The notes beneath the pieces were generated by a model that worked only from the letters and a program-made list of their open reading frames with translations, searched no databases and was not told the DNA's origin. This document shows positions 49,573 through 57,379 of a stretch of DNA of 57,379 bases, one piece after another (position 1 is the stretch's first letter; each line of letters opens with the position of its first letter). The translations under genes and the position numbers were made by a program. Source of the DNA: an uncultured Clostridia bacterium (GTDB lineage Bacteria; Bacillota; Clostridia; UBA1381); the NCBI GenBank assembly GCA_947585795.1, contig CANPXG010000007.1, forward strand, positions 1 to 57,379. The letters run 5' to 3'.

Positions 49573-50748
49573 ATGGATGTATATATGGATAACAACGCGA
49601 CGACCGCGCTGAATAAGGAAGCGCTTGACGCGATGATGCCTTATTACACGGATATATACGGAAACGCTTCGTCCAAGTTTTACCGTGTGGGGCGCGACGC
49701 GGAGCAGGCGCTTTACAAGATGCGCGAAAGCGTGGCGAAAAGTATTGGTGCCGCGAACGTAAACGAGGTTTATTTCACCGGTTCGGGCTGCGAGGCGGAC
49801 AACTGGGCGGTGAAGGGAATAGCGTACGCCAACAAACGAAAGGGCAACCACATAATCACGAGTAAAATCGAGCACCACGCCATACTTAACGCCTGTGAAT
49901 ACCTTGAAAAGCACGGCTTTGACGTGACGTACCTCGACGTTGACGAGCACGGCTTCGTAACGCCGGAGCAGGTCGAGGCGGCGATTACCGACAAAACGAT
50001 ACTTATCACGATCATGACCGCCAATAACGAGATAGGCACGATCGAGCCGATAAAGGAAATCGCCGAAGTCGCGAAAAAGCATAAGGTGATTTTCCACACC
50101 GACGCGGTGCAGGCGATAGGTCATATAAAAATAGACGTTAAGGAGCTCGGCGTTGACATGCTTTCACTGTCGGCGCACAAATTCCACGGACCGAAAGGCG
50201 TTGGCGCGCTGTATATCAAAAACGGAATACGTATCGACAACCTCATCCACGGCGGCGGTCAGGAAAGAGGCAAAAGAGCCGCGACGGAAAACCTTGCCGG
50301 TATAGCGGGAATGGCGAAAGCACTCGAAATTGCCGTGAAAAACCTTGACAAAAACGCCGCGCACTGCAAAAAAATGCGTGACCGACTGATAAAAGGCATA
50401 CGTGACAATATCCCGTACTGCCGCTTAAACGGTCCCGAGGACGAGGGACGCTTATGCAACAACGTAAACTTCTCCTTCCAATACGTCGAAGGCGAGTCTA
50501 TCCTTATGATGCTCGACATGAATAACATAGCCGCATCATCGGGAAGCGCCTGCGCGTCGGGTTCACTCGATCCGTCGCACGTATTGATAGCGATAGGACT
50601 GCCGCATGAGATCGCGCACGGCTCGTTAAGACTCAGCGTTGGTGAGGACACCACGGAGGAGGAAGTCGATTACGTAATCGAGGTACTGCCGACCATAATA
50701 CAAAGACTGCGCGATATGTCGCCGCTTTACGAGGACGTTGAGAAATAA
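49573..50748 (+). CDS. nifS: Cysteine desulfurase NifS (Fe-S assembly)
   Basis: A 391-residue PLP desulfurase that provides sulfur for iron-sulfur clusters. MDVYMDNNATTALNKEA, H101 (IEHHAI), PLP lysine K203 (SAHKFHGPKG), GGGQERGKRAATENLAGI and persulfide C327 in ASSGSACASG are all present, and the longer loop around the cysteine marks the IscS/NifS group. It is followed by its scaffold nifU. SD GGAGATGATTT is 6 or more bases before ATG. It differs clearly from the ThiI-linked desulfurase at 21 kb. Confidence 0.95.
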   Translation: MDVYMDNNATTALNKEALDAMMPYYTDIYGNASSKFYRVGRDAEQALYKMRESVAKSIGAANVNEVYFTGSGCEADNWAVKGIAYANKRKGNHIITSKIEHHAILNACEYLEKHGFDVTYLDVDEHGFVTPEQVEAAITDKTILITIMTANNEIGTIEPIKEIAEVAKKHKVIFHTDAVQAIGHIKIDVKELGVDMLSLSAHKFHGPKGVGALYIKNGIRIDNLIHGGGQERGKRAATENLAGIAGMAKALEIAVKNLDKNAAHCKKMRDRLIKGIRDNIPYCRLNGPEDEGRLCNNVNFSFQYVEGESILMMLDMNNIAASSGSACASGSLDPSHVLIAIGLPHEIAHGSLRLSVGEDTTEEEVDYVIEVLPTIIQRLRDMSPLYEDVEK

Positions 50749-50768
50749 TAGAAAGGAAGTAACATATT

Positions 50769-51152
50769 ATGTACAGTGAAAAAGTAATGGATCATTTTGC
50801 GCATCCGAGAAACGTCGGTGAAATAGAGAACGCGAACGCCGTCGGACAGGTCGGTAACGCGAAATGCGGAGATATAATGAAAATATACATGGACATCGAG
50901 GACAATATCATAAAGGACGTAAAATTCAAGACATTCGGCTGCGGCGCGGCTATCGCCACAAGCTCAATGGCTACGGAAATGGTAAAGGGCAAATCGGTTG
51001 ACGAGGCGCTTGCGCTTACAAACAAAGCCGTTATGGAGGCGCTTGACGGGCTGCCGACGGAAAAAATACACTGTTCGGTGCTTGCCGAGGAAGCCATACG
51101 CTCTGCGATCGAAGACTACAAAAAACGCGGCGGCGTTGTAAACGAAAACTAA
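50769..51152 (+). CDS. nifU: Fe-S cluster scaffold NifU/IscU
   Basis: A 127-residue scaffold on which NifS sulfur and iron are assembled. It has the three ligand cysteines C33, C58 and C102 and D35, in AKCGDIM, FGCGAAIA and IHCSVLAEEAI. The start MYSEKVMDHFAHPRNVG is the usual N-terminus. SD GAAAGGAAG. This minimal NifS-NifU pair is common in anaerobic Clostridia that lack SUF or full ISC operons at the locus. Confidence 0.95.
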   Translation: MYSEKVMDHFAHPRNVGEIENANAVGQVGNAKCGDIMKIYMDIEDNIIKDVKFKTFGCGAAIATSSMATEMVKGKSVDEALALTNKAVMEALDGLPTEKIHCSVLAEEAIRSAIEDYKKRGGVVNEN

Positions 51153-51167
51153 AATAAGCATTTTCTT

Positions 51168-51227
51168 ATACAATATGGTGTTGTGAGCAGGTCTTAAATC
51201 ACGCTCACGGCACCATATTTTGTATTT
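51168..51227 (+). terminator. Probable terminator after nifU
   Basis: A long imperfect hairpin: ACAATATGGTG and GTGAGC on the left pair with GCTCAC and CACCATATTTTGT on the right, followed by TATTTATT. The T run is broken, so termination may be partial. Confidence 0.6.
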
Positions 51228-51306
51228 ATTGAGGTAAAAATAACCATATTACAGGGTACAAGTTTAAACAAAATTAACAATGTTTTCATTAATTTCAAAT
51301 AAAATG

Positions 51307-51335
51307 TTGCAATAGGAACGTCTATGTTATATAAT
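51307..51335 (+). promoter_or_regulatory. Promoter of the fapR-plsX-fab operon
   Basis: TTGCAA and a perfect TATAAT with 17-base spacing, about 78 bases before fapR. The FapR box lies 17 bases downstream of the -10. Confidence 0.75.
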
Positions 51336-51351
51336 CACTAAAGTCGGTAAT

Positions 51352-51368
51352 TTAGTACCAGCTACCAA
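51352..51368 (+). promoter_or_regulatory. FapR operator
   Basis: TTAGTACCAGCTACCAA is a 17-base near-palindrome (TTAGTA-N5-TACYAA) that closely matches the known FapR box of Bacillus (TTAGTACC...TACTAA). It lies at about +11 to +27 of the transcript, where FapR would block transcription until malonyl-CoA releases it. Confidence 0.82.
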
Positions 51369-51413
51369 TAATAATTAACAAAATGCCACAACGGCGGAAA
51401 GGAGCGCTCAAAA

Positions 51414-51977
51414 ATGACAAGAACTGCCATAAAAAAGCAGCGTCACGAATACTTGCTTACACAGATCAAACAGAACCCGTTTTTGAAAGACGAAGACCTT
51501 GCGAAACGCTGCAACGTGAGCGTTTCGACGATTCGCTTTGACAGAGCCGAGCTGGGGATAGCCGAGTACCGTGAAAGAATAAAGTCAGCCGCGGTTGAGG
51601 GGCTGGGCGCGCCGGCACCGGGAAAAGGCGAGGTGCTTGACCTCAACTTGTTTCACGACGGTATATCCGTCCTCGAAACCGATAACACAATGGTTTTCGA
51701 CGGCACAGATATAGTCAAGGGACAGTACATTTACGCTTTTGCCGAGAACCTTGCCCTGAGCGTTATAGACGCAAAGGCGGCGCTTGTGAAGGTGGCGAAC
51801 GTAAAATACGTTCACGAGGCTCACGCGGGCGAGAGGCTTATTGCGAAATCCGACGTTATGAATGTTAAGGAAAACGGATTTGTGGTTCGCGTGGTGATAA
51901 AAGCGAACATGAACGAAGTTTTTCGCGGTAAATTCAGTCTGCTTGTGGCGGACGGACAAATCCGGAGGGATAAATGA
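51414..51977 (+). CDS. fapR: Fatty-acid/phospholipid regulator FapR
   Basis: A repressor of lipid synthesis released by malonyl-CoA. The 187 residues begin with a DeoR-like helix-turn-helix (RHEYLLTQIKQNPFLKDEDLAKRCNVSVSTIRFDRAELGI region), a linker (YRERIKSAAVEGL), then a hotdog effector domain with FAENLALSVIDAKAALVKVANVKYVHEAHAGERLIAKSDV-type sequence. It is the first gene of the operon it should control and has its own box upstream. SD AAAGGAG. Its stop overlaps plsX (ATGA). Confidence 0.94.
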   Translation: MTRTAIKKQRHEYLLTQIKQNPFLKDEDLAKRCNVSVSTIRFDRAELGIAEYRERIKSAAVEGLGAPAPGKGEVLDLNLFHDGISVLETDNTMVFDGTDIVKGQYIYAFAENLALSVIDAKAALVKVANVKYVHEAHAGERLIAKSDVMNVKENGFVVRVVIKANMNEVFRGKFSLLVADGQIRRDK

Positions 51978-52981
51978 AGATAATAGTTGATGCTATGGGC
52001 GGCGATCACGCGCCCGAGGCTCCGGTAGCCGCGTCGGTAAAGGCGGCTGACGAGCTTAACGTTGACATAGTGCTTGTCGGCAAGACGGACGCGATCGAAA
52101 AAGAGCTTTCACGCCGTCCGTACAATAAGGACAGAATAAGCATAGCGCCCGCCGACGACGTAATATCGAACCACGAGGAACCCGCAAAGGCGGTACGTTC
52201 AAAGAAAAACGCGTCCGTGGTAGTGGCGGCAAACATGCTGAAAAACGGCGAGGGCGACGCGATGCTCTCAATGGGCAATACGGGTGCACTGCTCGCGTCG
52301 GGACTTTTAATAGTCGGCAGGATAAAGGGCGTGCTTCGCCCCGCACTTGCGACGCTGCTGCCGAGCGCAAAAGGACCTAAAATGCTTATAGACGCGGGCG
52401 CGAACACAAACTGTAAGGTGGAAAATCTTGTTCAGTTCGCGGTGATGGGCAGCATTTACATGAAGAATGTCCTCTCAACGAAAAACCCGACCGTCGGACT
52501 TATATCAAACGGCGAGGAAGAGGGTAAGGGCGATGAGCTTACGAAAGCCGCGTACCCGAAGCTCAAGGACGCGCCGATAAATTTCATAGGCAACATTGAG
52601 GGACGCGACGTTATGGAAGGCACGGCGGACGTTATGACGTGCGACGGTTTCGTCGGAAACGTGATACTTAAAACCGTCGAGGGCATGGGACATGTTGTGA
52701 GCGACAAGGTAAAAGGCATATTCACGAAGGGACTGTTCACGAAGCTGGGTGCGCTTTTTGTAATGAAAGGACTTAACGATTTCAAACAGACAATGGACTA
52801 CCGCGAATACGGCGGCGCGCCGCTGCTGGGCACGAAAAAACCGGTAATAAAAGGTCACGGCTCATCGGACGCGAAGGCGGTATTCTCCGCGATAGTACAG
52901 GCGAAAAAGTTTGTGGAAACGAACGTGATCGACGATATAGAAAAGAATATTAACGGCATGGAGGAAGAGATAAATGGCTAA
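51974..52981 (+). CDS. plsX: Phosphate acyltransferase PlsX
   Basis: Converts acyl-ACP to acyl-phosphate, the acyl donor for PlsY in phosphatidate synthesis. The 335 residues start MKIIVDAMGGDHAPEAPV and contain MGNTGALLASGLLI, IDAGANTNCK and GNIEGRDVMEGTADVMTCDGFVGNV-type sequence. All are family signatures. It overlaps both fapR and fabH. plsY is not in the window. Confidence 0.96.
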   Translation: MKIIVDAMGGDHAPEAPVAASVKAADELNVDIVLVGKTDAIEKELSRRPYNKDRISIAPADDVISNHEEPAKAVRSKKNASVVVAANMLKNGEGDAMLSMGNTGALLASGLLIVGRIKGVLRPALATLLPSAKGPKMLIDAGANTNCKVENLVQFAVMGSIYMKNVLSTKNPTVGLISNGEEEGKGDELTKAAYPKLKDAPINFIGNIEGRDVMEGTADVMTCDGFVGNVILKTVEGMGHVVSDKVKGIFTKGLFTKLGALFVMKGLNDFKQTMDYREYGGAPLLGTKKPVIKGHGSSDAKAVFSAIVQAKKFVETNVIDDIEKNINGMEEEING

Positions 52982-53951
52982 CGCAAAAATAATCGGTGTG
53001 GGCGGATACGTGCCCGAAAAGGTTTACGATAACGCGTATATGGAAAGTATTGTAGATACGAGCGACGAATGGATCGTAAGACGCACCGGCGTAAAGGAAA
53101 GACATATTTCGGCGGATAACGAGTACACGACCGACATGGCGACGATCGCCGCTAAGAAAGCGATTAAGAACGCCGGTATCACTCCGCTTGACCTCGATCT
53201 CATAATCCTTGCGACCGTAACTCCCGACTATTTCACTCCGTCCTGCGCTTGCGTGGTGCAGCGCAATCTTGGCGCGGTAAACGCGGCGGCGTTCGATTAT
53301 AACGCAGCTTGTTCGGGCTTTGTCACGGGACTTATCATAGCGAAACAGTTTATAAATACGGGAATGTATAAGCACGTGCTTATAGTCTGTGCAGACGTTT
53401 TAAGCAAGGCTACCGATTACACCGACAGAGCTACATGCGTACTGTTCGGCGACGCGGCGGGCGCTGCAGTCGTCGCAGCAAGTGAGGAAACGGGCATTAT
53501 GACCACCGACATGGGTGCTGACGGCGAGGGCGCGCTGGCGATAACAAGTCTTGCGTTCCGTGACGACGAGGAAGAAACCGAAAAGCGAATCGCGCACAGA
53601 AAGGAAAGTATATGGATGGCGGGGCAGTCCGTCATGAAATTCGCGGTGAAAGCAATGGCTGACGCGAGTATAAAGGTCATCGAGGAAGCGGGACTTACGT
53701 GGGACGATATATCGCTCGTAATACCGCATCAGGCGAACTACAGAATAGTGGACAGCGCCGTAAAGAGAATGGGCATAACGGAGGACAAGGTGTTTTTAAC
53801 GCTTGAAAAATACGGCAACACCTCCGCGTCCTGCATACCTGTGGCGCTTTCCGAGGCGGTGGAACAGGGAAGAATAAAGAAAGGCGACAAGATCGTTCTT
53901 GTTGGCTTCGGCGGCGGACTTACATGGGGTGCCGCGCTTCTCGAATGGTAA
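52974..53951 (+). CDS. fabH: Beta-ketoacyl-ACP synthase III
   Basis: Starts fatty acid synthesis by condensing acyl-CoA with malonyl-ACP. Of 325 residues, the catalytic triad is C113 (AACSGF), H252 (PHQANYRI) and N282 (GNTSAS), all intact. It overlaps plsX by eight bases. Three hairpin repeats begin directly at its stop codon. Confidence 0.96.
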   Translation: MANAKIIGVGGYVPEKVYDNAYMESIVDTSDEWIVRRTGVKERHISADNEYTTDMATIAAKKAIKNAGITPLDLDLIILATVTPDYFTPSCACVVQRNLGAVNAAAFDYNAACSGFVTGLIIAKQFINTGMYKHVLIVCADVLSKATDYTDRATCVLFGDAAGAAVVAASEETGIMTTDMGADGEGALAITSLAFRDDEEETEKRIAHRKESIWMAGQSVMKFAVKAMADASIKVIEEAGLTWDDISLVIPHQANYRIVDSAVKRMGITEDKVFLTLEKYGNTSASCIPVALSEAVEQGRIKKGDKIVLVGFGGGLTWGAALLEW

Positions 53952-54065
53952 CTCCGTAGGGGCGGATATTATCCGCCCGCACAAAAAATCAAACCTCGTA
54001 GGGGCGGTCATCGGCCGCCCGTGAAAAAAAACAACTCCGTAGGGGCGAACCGTGTTCGCCCGTTC
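53952..54065. repeat. Three GTAGGGGCG hairpin repeats
   Basis: Three units (hairpins at 53960-53978, 54002-54020 and 54043-54061) each start CTCCGTAG or CTCGTAG and form an 8-base stem with a 3-base loop. The stems are GGGCGGAT/ATCCGCCC, GGGCGGTC/GGCCGCCC (one G-T pair) and GGGCGAAC/GTTCGCCC. The outer five pairs are constant and the inner three differ in both arms together. Spacing is 41-42 bases with A-rich links. They lie between fabH and fabK in the operon. Confidence 0.92.
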
Positions 54066-54093
54066 AGTAAACGTAACGAAGGGAGAACAAACT

Positions 54094-55035
54094 ATGAAAA
54101 CAAGATTATGCGAAACACTTGGAATTGAATACCCCATTATCCAGGGCGGTATGGCATGGGTTGCCACAGCCGAGCTTGCGGCTGCCGTATCGAACGGCGG
54201 CGGTATCGGACTTATCGCCGCGGGCAGCGCGCCGGCGGACGTTGTGCGCGCTCAGATCAAGAAGGCGAAAGAGCTTACGGATAAGCCCTTCGGCGTAAAC
54301 GTAATGATGATGTCGCCGTTTGTTGAGGAAGTTATGCAGGTCATCATAGAGGAAAAACCGGCGGCTGTAGCCACCGGTGCCGGCAATCCCTCGAAGTACA
54401 TACCCGCGCTCAAGGAAGTGGGTATAAAGGTGATGCCGGTAATCGCGAGCGTAGCTATGGCGACTAAAATGGAAAAAAGCGGCGCGGACGTGATTATTGC
54501 GGAGGGTACGGAAGCCGGCGGACATATAGGCGAGCTTACGACGATGGTACTCGTGCCGCAGGTAGCGGACGCTGTATCGCTGCCGGTAGTTGCGGCGGGC
54601 GGTATAGCCGACAAACGCGGCGCGATCGCGGCATTTGCACTCGGCGCGGAAGGAATACAGGTAGGCACGCGCTTTATCTGCTCAACGGAATGTATAGCGC
54701 ACGAGAATTACAAGCAAGCCGTAATAAAAGCCAAAGACCGTGACGCTGTTGTTACCGGCAGAACGACGGGCGCGCCGGTAAGAGCGCTTAAGAATAAACT
54801 CACCCGTGAGTACGACAAGCTTGAAAAGTCCGGAGCGTCGTTCGAGGAAATCGAGCAGCTCGGTATAGGCGGACTTCGCCGCGCCTTCGAGGAGGGCGAC
54901 GTGCAGACAGGTTCGCTCATGGCGGGACAGTCGGCGGCTATGGTAAATAAAATCGAGCCTTGCGCCGACATAATAAGAAGCTACTTTGAAGGCACGGAAG
55001 AAATAATCGAAAACATAAAAAATAAACTTAAATAA
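54094..55035 (+). CDS. fabK: Enoyl-ACP reductase II (FabK)
   Basis: An FMN- and NADH-dependent reductase for the last step of each elongation round, replacing FabI. The 313-residue TIM-barrel protein begins MKTRLCETLGIEYPIIQGGMAW, followed by VSNGGGIGLIAAGSAP, VIIAEGTEAGGHIGELTT, PVVAAGGIADKRGAIAAFALGAEGIQVGTRF-type segments. SD GGGAG supports ATG 54094. The choice of FabK affects sensitivity to FabI-directed inhibitors (established for the family). Confidence 0.95.
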   Translation: MKTRLCETLGIEYPIIQGGMAWVATAELAAAVSNGGGIGLIAAGSAPADVVRAQIKKAKELTDKPFGVNVMMMSPFVEEVMQVIIEEKPAAVATGAGNPSKYIPALKEVGIKVMPVIASVAMATKMEKSGADVIIAEGTEAGGHIGELTTMVLVPQVADAVSLPVVAAGGIADKRGAIAAFALGAEGIQVGTRFICSTECIAHENYKQAVIKAKDRDAVVTGRTTGAPVRALKNKLTREYDKLEKSGASFEEIEQLGIGGLRRAFEEGDVQTGSLMAGQSAAMVNKIEPCADIIRSYFEGTEEIIENIKNKLK

Positions 55036-55070
55036 CACGCACAAAACAAATAAAAACAAGGAGAAAAACA

Positions 55071-56006
55071 ATGGCTAAATTAGCATTTGTATTCGCCGGA
55101 CAAGGCGCGCAAACGGTCGGAATGGGCAAGGAGCTTGCCGAAAACTTTGCCGTCGCCGCGCGGACGTTTGACGAGGCGAGCGAAGCCGTCGGCTTCGACA
55201 TAAAAGACATGATATGGAACGGCGACAGCGACACTTTAATGATTACCGAAAACACACAGCCCGCGATAGTCACGATGAGCGCCGCGGCGCTCAGGGTACT
55301 TGAAGAAAAAGGCATAAAGCCCGACGTGGTCGCGGGACTGAGCCTTGGCGAGTACACGGCGCACGTATCCTCCGGCTCGATGAACTTTACCGACGCGGTA
55401 AGACTTGTCAAAAAACGCGGCAAGTATATGCAGGAGGAAGTACCCGTAGGCGTGGGCGCAATGGCTGCCATAATCGCGCTTGACACGCAGGAGGTTATAA
55501 ACTGCTGTGAGGAAGCGTCGAAGATAGGCGTATGCTCACCCGCGAACTTCAACTGCCCCGGACAGATAGTCGTGTCGGGCGAAATTGCGGCGGTGGAAAA
55601 ATGCTGTGAGCTGGCAAAAGAAAAAGGCGCAAAACGCGCCATGAAGCTACCCGTTTCCGCACCGTTCCACTGTTCAATGCTCACGGGCGCGGGCGAAAAG
55701 CTTGCAAAGGAGCTTGAAAACGTTACACTGAGCGACATGAACATACCCGTGATAACAAACGTGACCGCAGACTACGTCGCATCGAAGGACGACATAAAAC
55801 CGCTTCTGATAAAACAAGTATCCTCATCGGTACTTTGGGAAAACTCGATCCGCAGAATGCTTGCCGATGGCGTTGACACGTTCGTCGAGGTCGGACCGGG
55901 CAAGGCGCTAAGCGGATTTATAAAGAAAATTACCAAGGATGCCAATGTATTCAACGTCGAAGACATGAAATCATTGGAAAAAACCTTGGAAGGATTGGAG
56001 GCATAA
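55071..56006 (+). CDS. fabD: Malonyl-CoA:ACP transacylase
   Basis: Moves malonyl groups from CoA to ACP. The 311-residue protein begins KLAFVFAGQGAQTVGMGKEL, has the catalytic serine S91 in GLSLGEYTAH and the histidine in SAPFHCSML, then EVGPGKALSGFIKK near the end. SD AAGGAG. It is four bases from fabG. Confidence 0.96.
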   Translation: MAKLAFVFAGQGAQTVGMGKELAENFAVAARTFDEASEAVGFDIKDMIWNGDSDTLMITENTQPAIVTMSAAALRVLEEKGIKPDVVAGLSLGEYTAHVSSGSMNFTDAVRLVKKRGKYMQEEVPVGVGAMAAIIALDTQEVINCCEEASKIGVCSPANFNCPGQIVVSGEIAAVEKCCELAKEKGAKRAMKLPVSAPFHCSMLTGAGEKLAKELENVTLSDMNIPVITNVTADYVASKDDIKPLLIKQVSSSVLWENSIRRMLADGVDTFVEVGPGKALSGFIKKITKDANVFNVEDMKSLEKTLEGLEA

Positions 56007-56010
56007 ACTC

Positions 56011-56751
56011 ATGTTAAAAGGAAAAACGGCAATCGTAACCGGTTCGGGACGCGGCATAGGCAAATCGATCGCCCTGAAGCTCGCCTCATACGGCGCGAAC
56101 ATCGTCATAAACGACATACCGCAGTCCGACTACGCGGACGAAACGTGCGAGAAGATCAAAGCGCTCGGCGTAAAATCGATCGTCATAAAGGGCGACGTGA
56201 GAAACAAGGACGACGTTGACGCTCTCATAAAAGGCGCGCTCGACGAATTCGGCAAAATCGACATATTCGTCAACAACGCCGGCGTAACGCGCGACGGACT
56301 TATGATACGCATGTCCGAGGACGACTGGGATCTCGTAATGGACATAAACCTCAAGGGCGCGTTTAACTGCATAAAAGCAGTCGCAAGACCAATGATGAAA
56401 CAGCGCGGCGGCGCGATCGTAAACATCGCTTCAATAGTCGGCGTTATGGGTAACGCGGGACAGGCGAACTACGTCGCCTCAAAGGCGGGACTTATCGGTC
56501 TTACCAAAACTACCGCGAAAGAGTTCGCGTCACGCGGCATACGCTGCAACGCCGTAGCGCCCGGCTTTATAAGAAGCGCCATGACCGACGTTTTATCGGA
56601 CGACGTAAAGCAGAAGTACCTCGACGCTATCCCGCTTGGCAAATTCGGCGAAACGGAGCAAATAGCGGACGTGGTAGCGTTCCTTGCTTCGGATATGTCA
56701 CAATATGTGACAGGTCAGGTAATAAATGTTGACGGCGGACTTGTAATGTAA
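56011..56751 (+). CDS. fabG: 3-oxoacyl-ACP reductase
   Basis: NADPH-dependent reduction of beta-ketoacyl-ACP. The 246-residue SDR protein has the nucleotide motif GSGRGIGK (11-18), NNAG, and the catalytic residues N112, S141, Y154 and K158 (YVASK). It ends VTGQVINVDGGLVM. SD GGAGG lies in the fabD end. A promoter-like pair overlaps its last codons. Confidence 0.96.
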   Translation: MLKGKTAIVTGSGRGIGKSIALKLASYGANIVINDIPQSDYADETCEKIKALGVKSIVIKGDVRNKDDVDALIKGALDEFGKIDIFVNNAGVTRDGLMIRMSEDDWDLVMDINLKGAFNCIKAVARPMMKQRGGAIVNIASIVGVMGNAGQANYVASKAGLIGLTKTTAKEFASRGIRCNAVAPGFIRSAMTDVLSDDVKQKYLDAIPLGKFGETEQIADVVAFLASDMSQYVTGQVINVDGGLVM

Positions 56752-56757
56752 TATAAT
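56729..56757 (+). promoter_or_regulatory. Possible acpP promoter in the fabG end
   Basis: TTGACG and a perfect TATAAT with 17-base spacing, 59 bases before acpP. The -35 falls on the conserved VDGG codons, so chance is possible, but extra transcription of the abundant acyl carrier protein is plausible. Confidence 0.5.
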
Positions 56758-56816
56758 ATGGCTATATAATTCAATATGATTTATATACAGATTACCGAAA
56801 GGGGGTGCACGAGATA

Positions 56817-57047
56817 ATGGAAGAATTTGAGAGAGTAAAGAGCGTTATCGTTGACCAGTTAAGCGTGGATGCCGAGGAGGTAACTCCCGAAGCTTCGTTT
56901 GTTGACGATTTGGGCGCGGATTCTTTGGACGTTGTTGAGCTTATAATGGGACTTGAAACAGAGTTTGATATCGAAATCCCTGACGAAGACGCTGAGAAAA
57001 TCAGCACGGTAGGCGATGCGGTCGACTATATCAAGAGCCATGCGTAA
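56817..57047 (+). CDS. acpP: Acyl carrier protein
   Basis: A 76-residue ACP that carries growing acyl chains on 4'-phosphopantetheine at S36 ([12 protein letters not shown]). It is acidic throughout, with the usual helix sequence [32 protein letters not shown] sets ATG 56817; an upstream GTG lies within the SD. A hairpin follows between it and fabF. Confidence 0.97.
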   Translation: MEEFERVKSVIVDQLSVDAEEVTPEASFVDDLGADSLDVVELIMGLETEFDIEIPDEDAEKISTVGDAVDYIKSHA

Positions 57048-57061
57048 GATACGGGTTTAGA

Positions 57062-57092
57062 GCCTTGCACCAAACGGCGTTTGATGCAAGGC
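57062..57092 (+). terminator. Hairpin between acpP and fabF, possible partial terminator
   Basis: GCCTTGCA and TGCAAGGC, then CAAAC and GTTTG after one mismatch, with loop GGC. TTTTT follows only after 8 bases, so it may be an attenuator, RNA-stabilising hairpin or processing site rather than a full terminator. Confidence 0.6.
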
Positions 57093-57157
57093 GCGAAACT
57101 TTTTATGAGGAAAAATTTTTCGATTAAGATTTATTATATATACGGGAGGCAAAATAT

Positions 57158-57379
57158 ATGAGGAGAGTTGTTGTAACCGGACTGGGCGCAGTAACGCCCA
57201 TCGGAAATAACGTAGACGCTTTCTGGGAAGGAATAAAGTCCGGTAAATGCGGCATAGACAAGGTTACGCTTTTCGACGCTTCCGAGATGAAGACGCAGAT
57301 AGCGGGCGAGGTGAAGGACTTTGATCCCTCCGATTGCATTGACAAAAAAGATGCGCGCCGCATGGACAGATACACACAG
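57158..57379 (+). CDS. fabF: Beta-ketoacyl-ACP synthase II, 5' part
   Basis: The first 74 codons of the elongating condensing enzyme, running off the right edge. MRRVVVTGLGAVTPIGN is the standard FabF start, followed by FWEGIKSGKCGID and DKKDARRMDRYTQ. The catalytic Cys-His-His lie outside the window. SD GGGAGG is 8 bases before ATG. It would complete the fab operon after acpP. Confidence 0.95.
   Translation, partial: MRRVVVTGLGAVTPIGNNVDAFWEGIKSGKCGIDKVTLFDASEMKTQIAGEVKDFDPSDCIDKKDARRMDRYTQ

Noticed and set aside
53952-54065. CRISPR array or ordinary terminators
   Set aside because: The varying part is the stem itself, not spacers, and no T run follows the hairpins.

Overview
The window is a 57-kb piece of a bacterial chromosome from the Firmicutes (Bacillota), most likely an uncultured gut-type member of the Clostridia. 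The evidence is a clostridial gene set and order: yicC-remA-gmk-rpoZ-priA-def-fmt-peptidase-rsmB-rlmN-stp-pknB-rsgA-rpe-thiN, an IspH-ribosomal protein S1 fusion, FapR, a HutP-family protein, an AroH-type chorismate mutase, SLH and copper-amine-oxidase-N domain secreted proteins, strong SD sequences, and sigma-A promoters with 17-bp spacers. No genus can be assigned from sequence reading alone.

Layout. 1-2.9 kb (minus strand): a truncated secreted protein, tRNA-Leu(CAG) with its terminator, and rqcH (rescue of stalled ribosomes). 3.0-7.0 kb: an AT-richer accessory islet with a Phd/PIN toxin-antitoxin pair, a CPBP membrane protease, a membrane protein, and a secreted copper-amine-oxidase-N protein. 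7.1-23.4 kb: a long plus-strand housekeeping run covering nucleotide, transcription and translation functions, PASTA kinase and phosphatase signalling, thiamine salvage, and a cysteine desulfurase-ThiI pair for tRNA thiolation. 23.4-30.7 kb: recA, HPr, uvrC, pgeF, an orphan oligopeptide-type binding lipoprotein and a flavoprotein. 30.7-35.1 kb: hutP-like, a tandem 103-bp repeat, aroH, cmk, plsC and ispH-rpsA. 35.2-40.3 kb: murD, three tandem M42 peptidase paralogues (the middle one has lost active-site residues) and a zinc-phospholipase-C-like protein. 40.3-45.5 kb: a divergent RnfC-like protein without iron-sulfur motifs, then nadK-argR-recN-thioesterase and smpB. 45.5-49.4 kb: a palindromic leader and an SLH protein, then on the minus strand tmcAL, a lipoprotein barnase, barstar and the tmRNA gene. 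49.5-57.4 kb: nifS-nifU and a FapR-controlled fatty-acid/phospholipid cluster (fapR-plsX-fabH-fabK-fabD-fabG-acpP-fabF), with hairpin repeats between fabH and fabK.

Three themes connect the genes. Ribosome rescue is represented by rqcH, smpB, ssrA and def/fmt. Envelope building is represented by the fab cluster, plsX, plsC, murD and the PASTA kinase. Sulfur transfer is represented by two cysteine desulfurases with separate partners, ThiI and NifU.

No wholly new multi-gene system was found. The most unusual signals are: an inverted 57-bp remnant of the left-edge secreted gene; a 103-bp tandem repeat that swallows the hutP stop codon; three covarying 8+3+8 hairpins between fabH and fabK; a membrane-anchored barnase with its inhibitor; a promoter and start site inside the IspH-S1 fusion that could make free S1; a degenerate M42 paralogue; and an RnfC core without iron-sulfur motifs.
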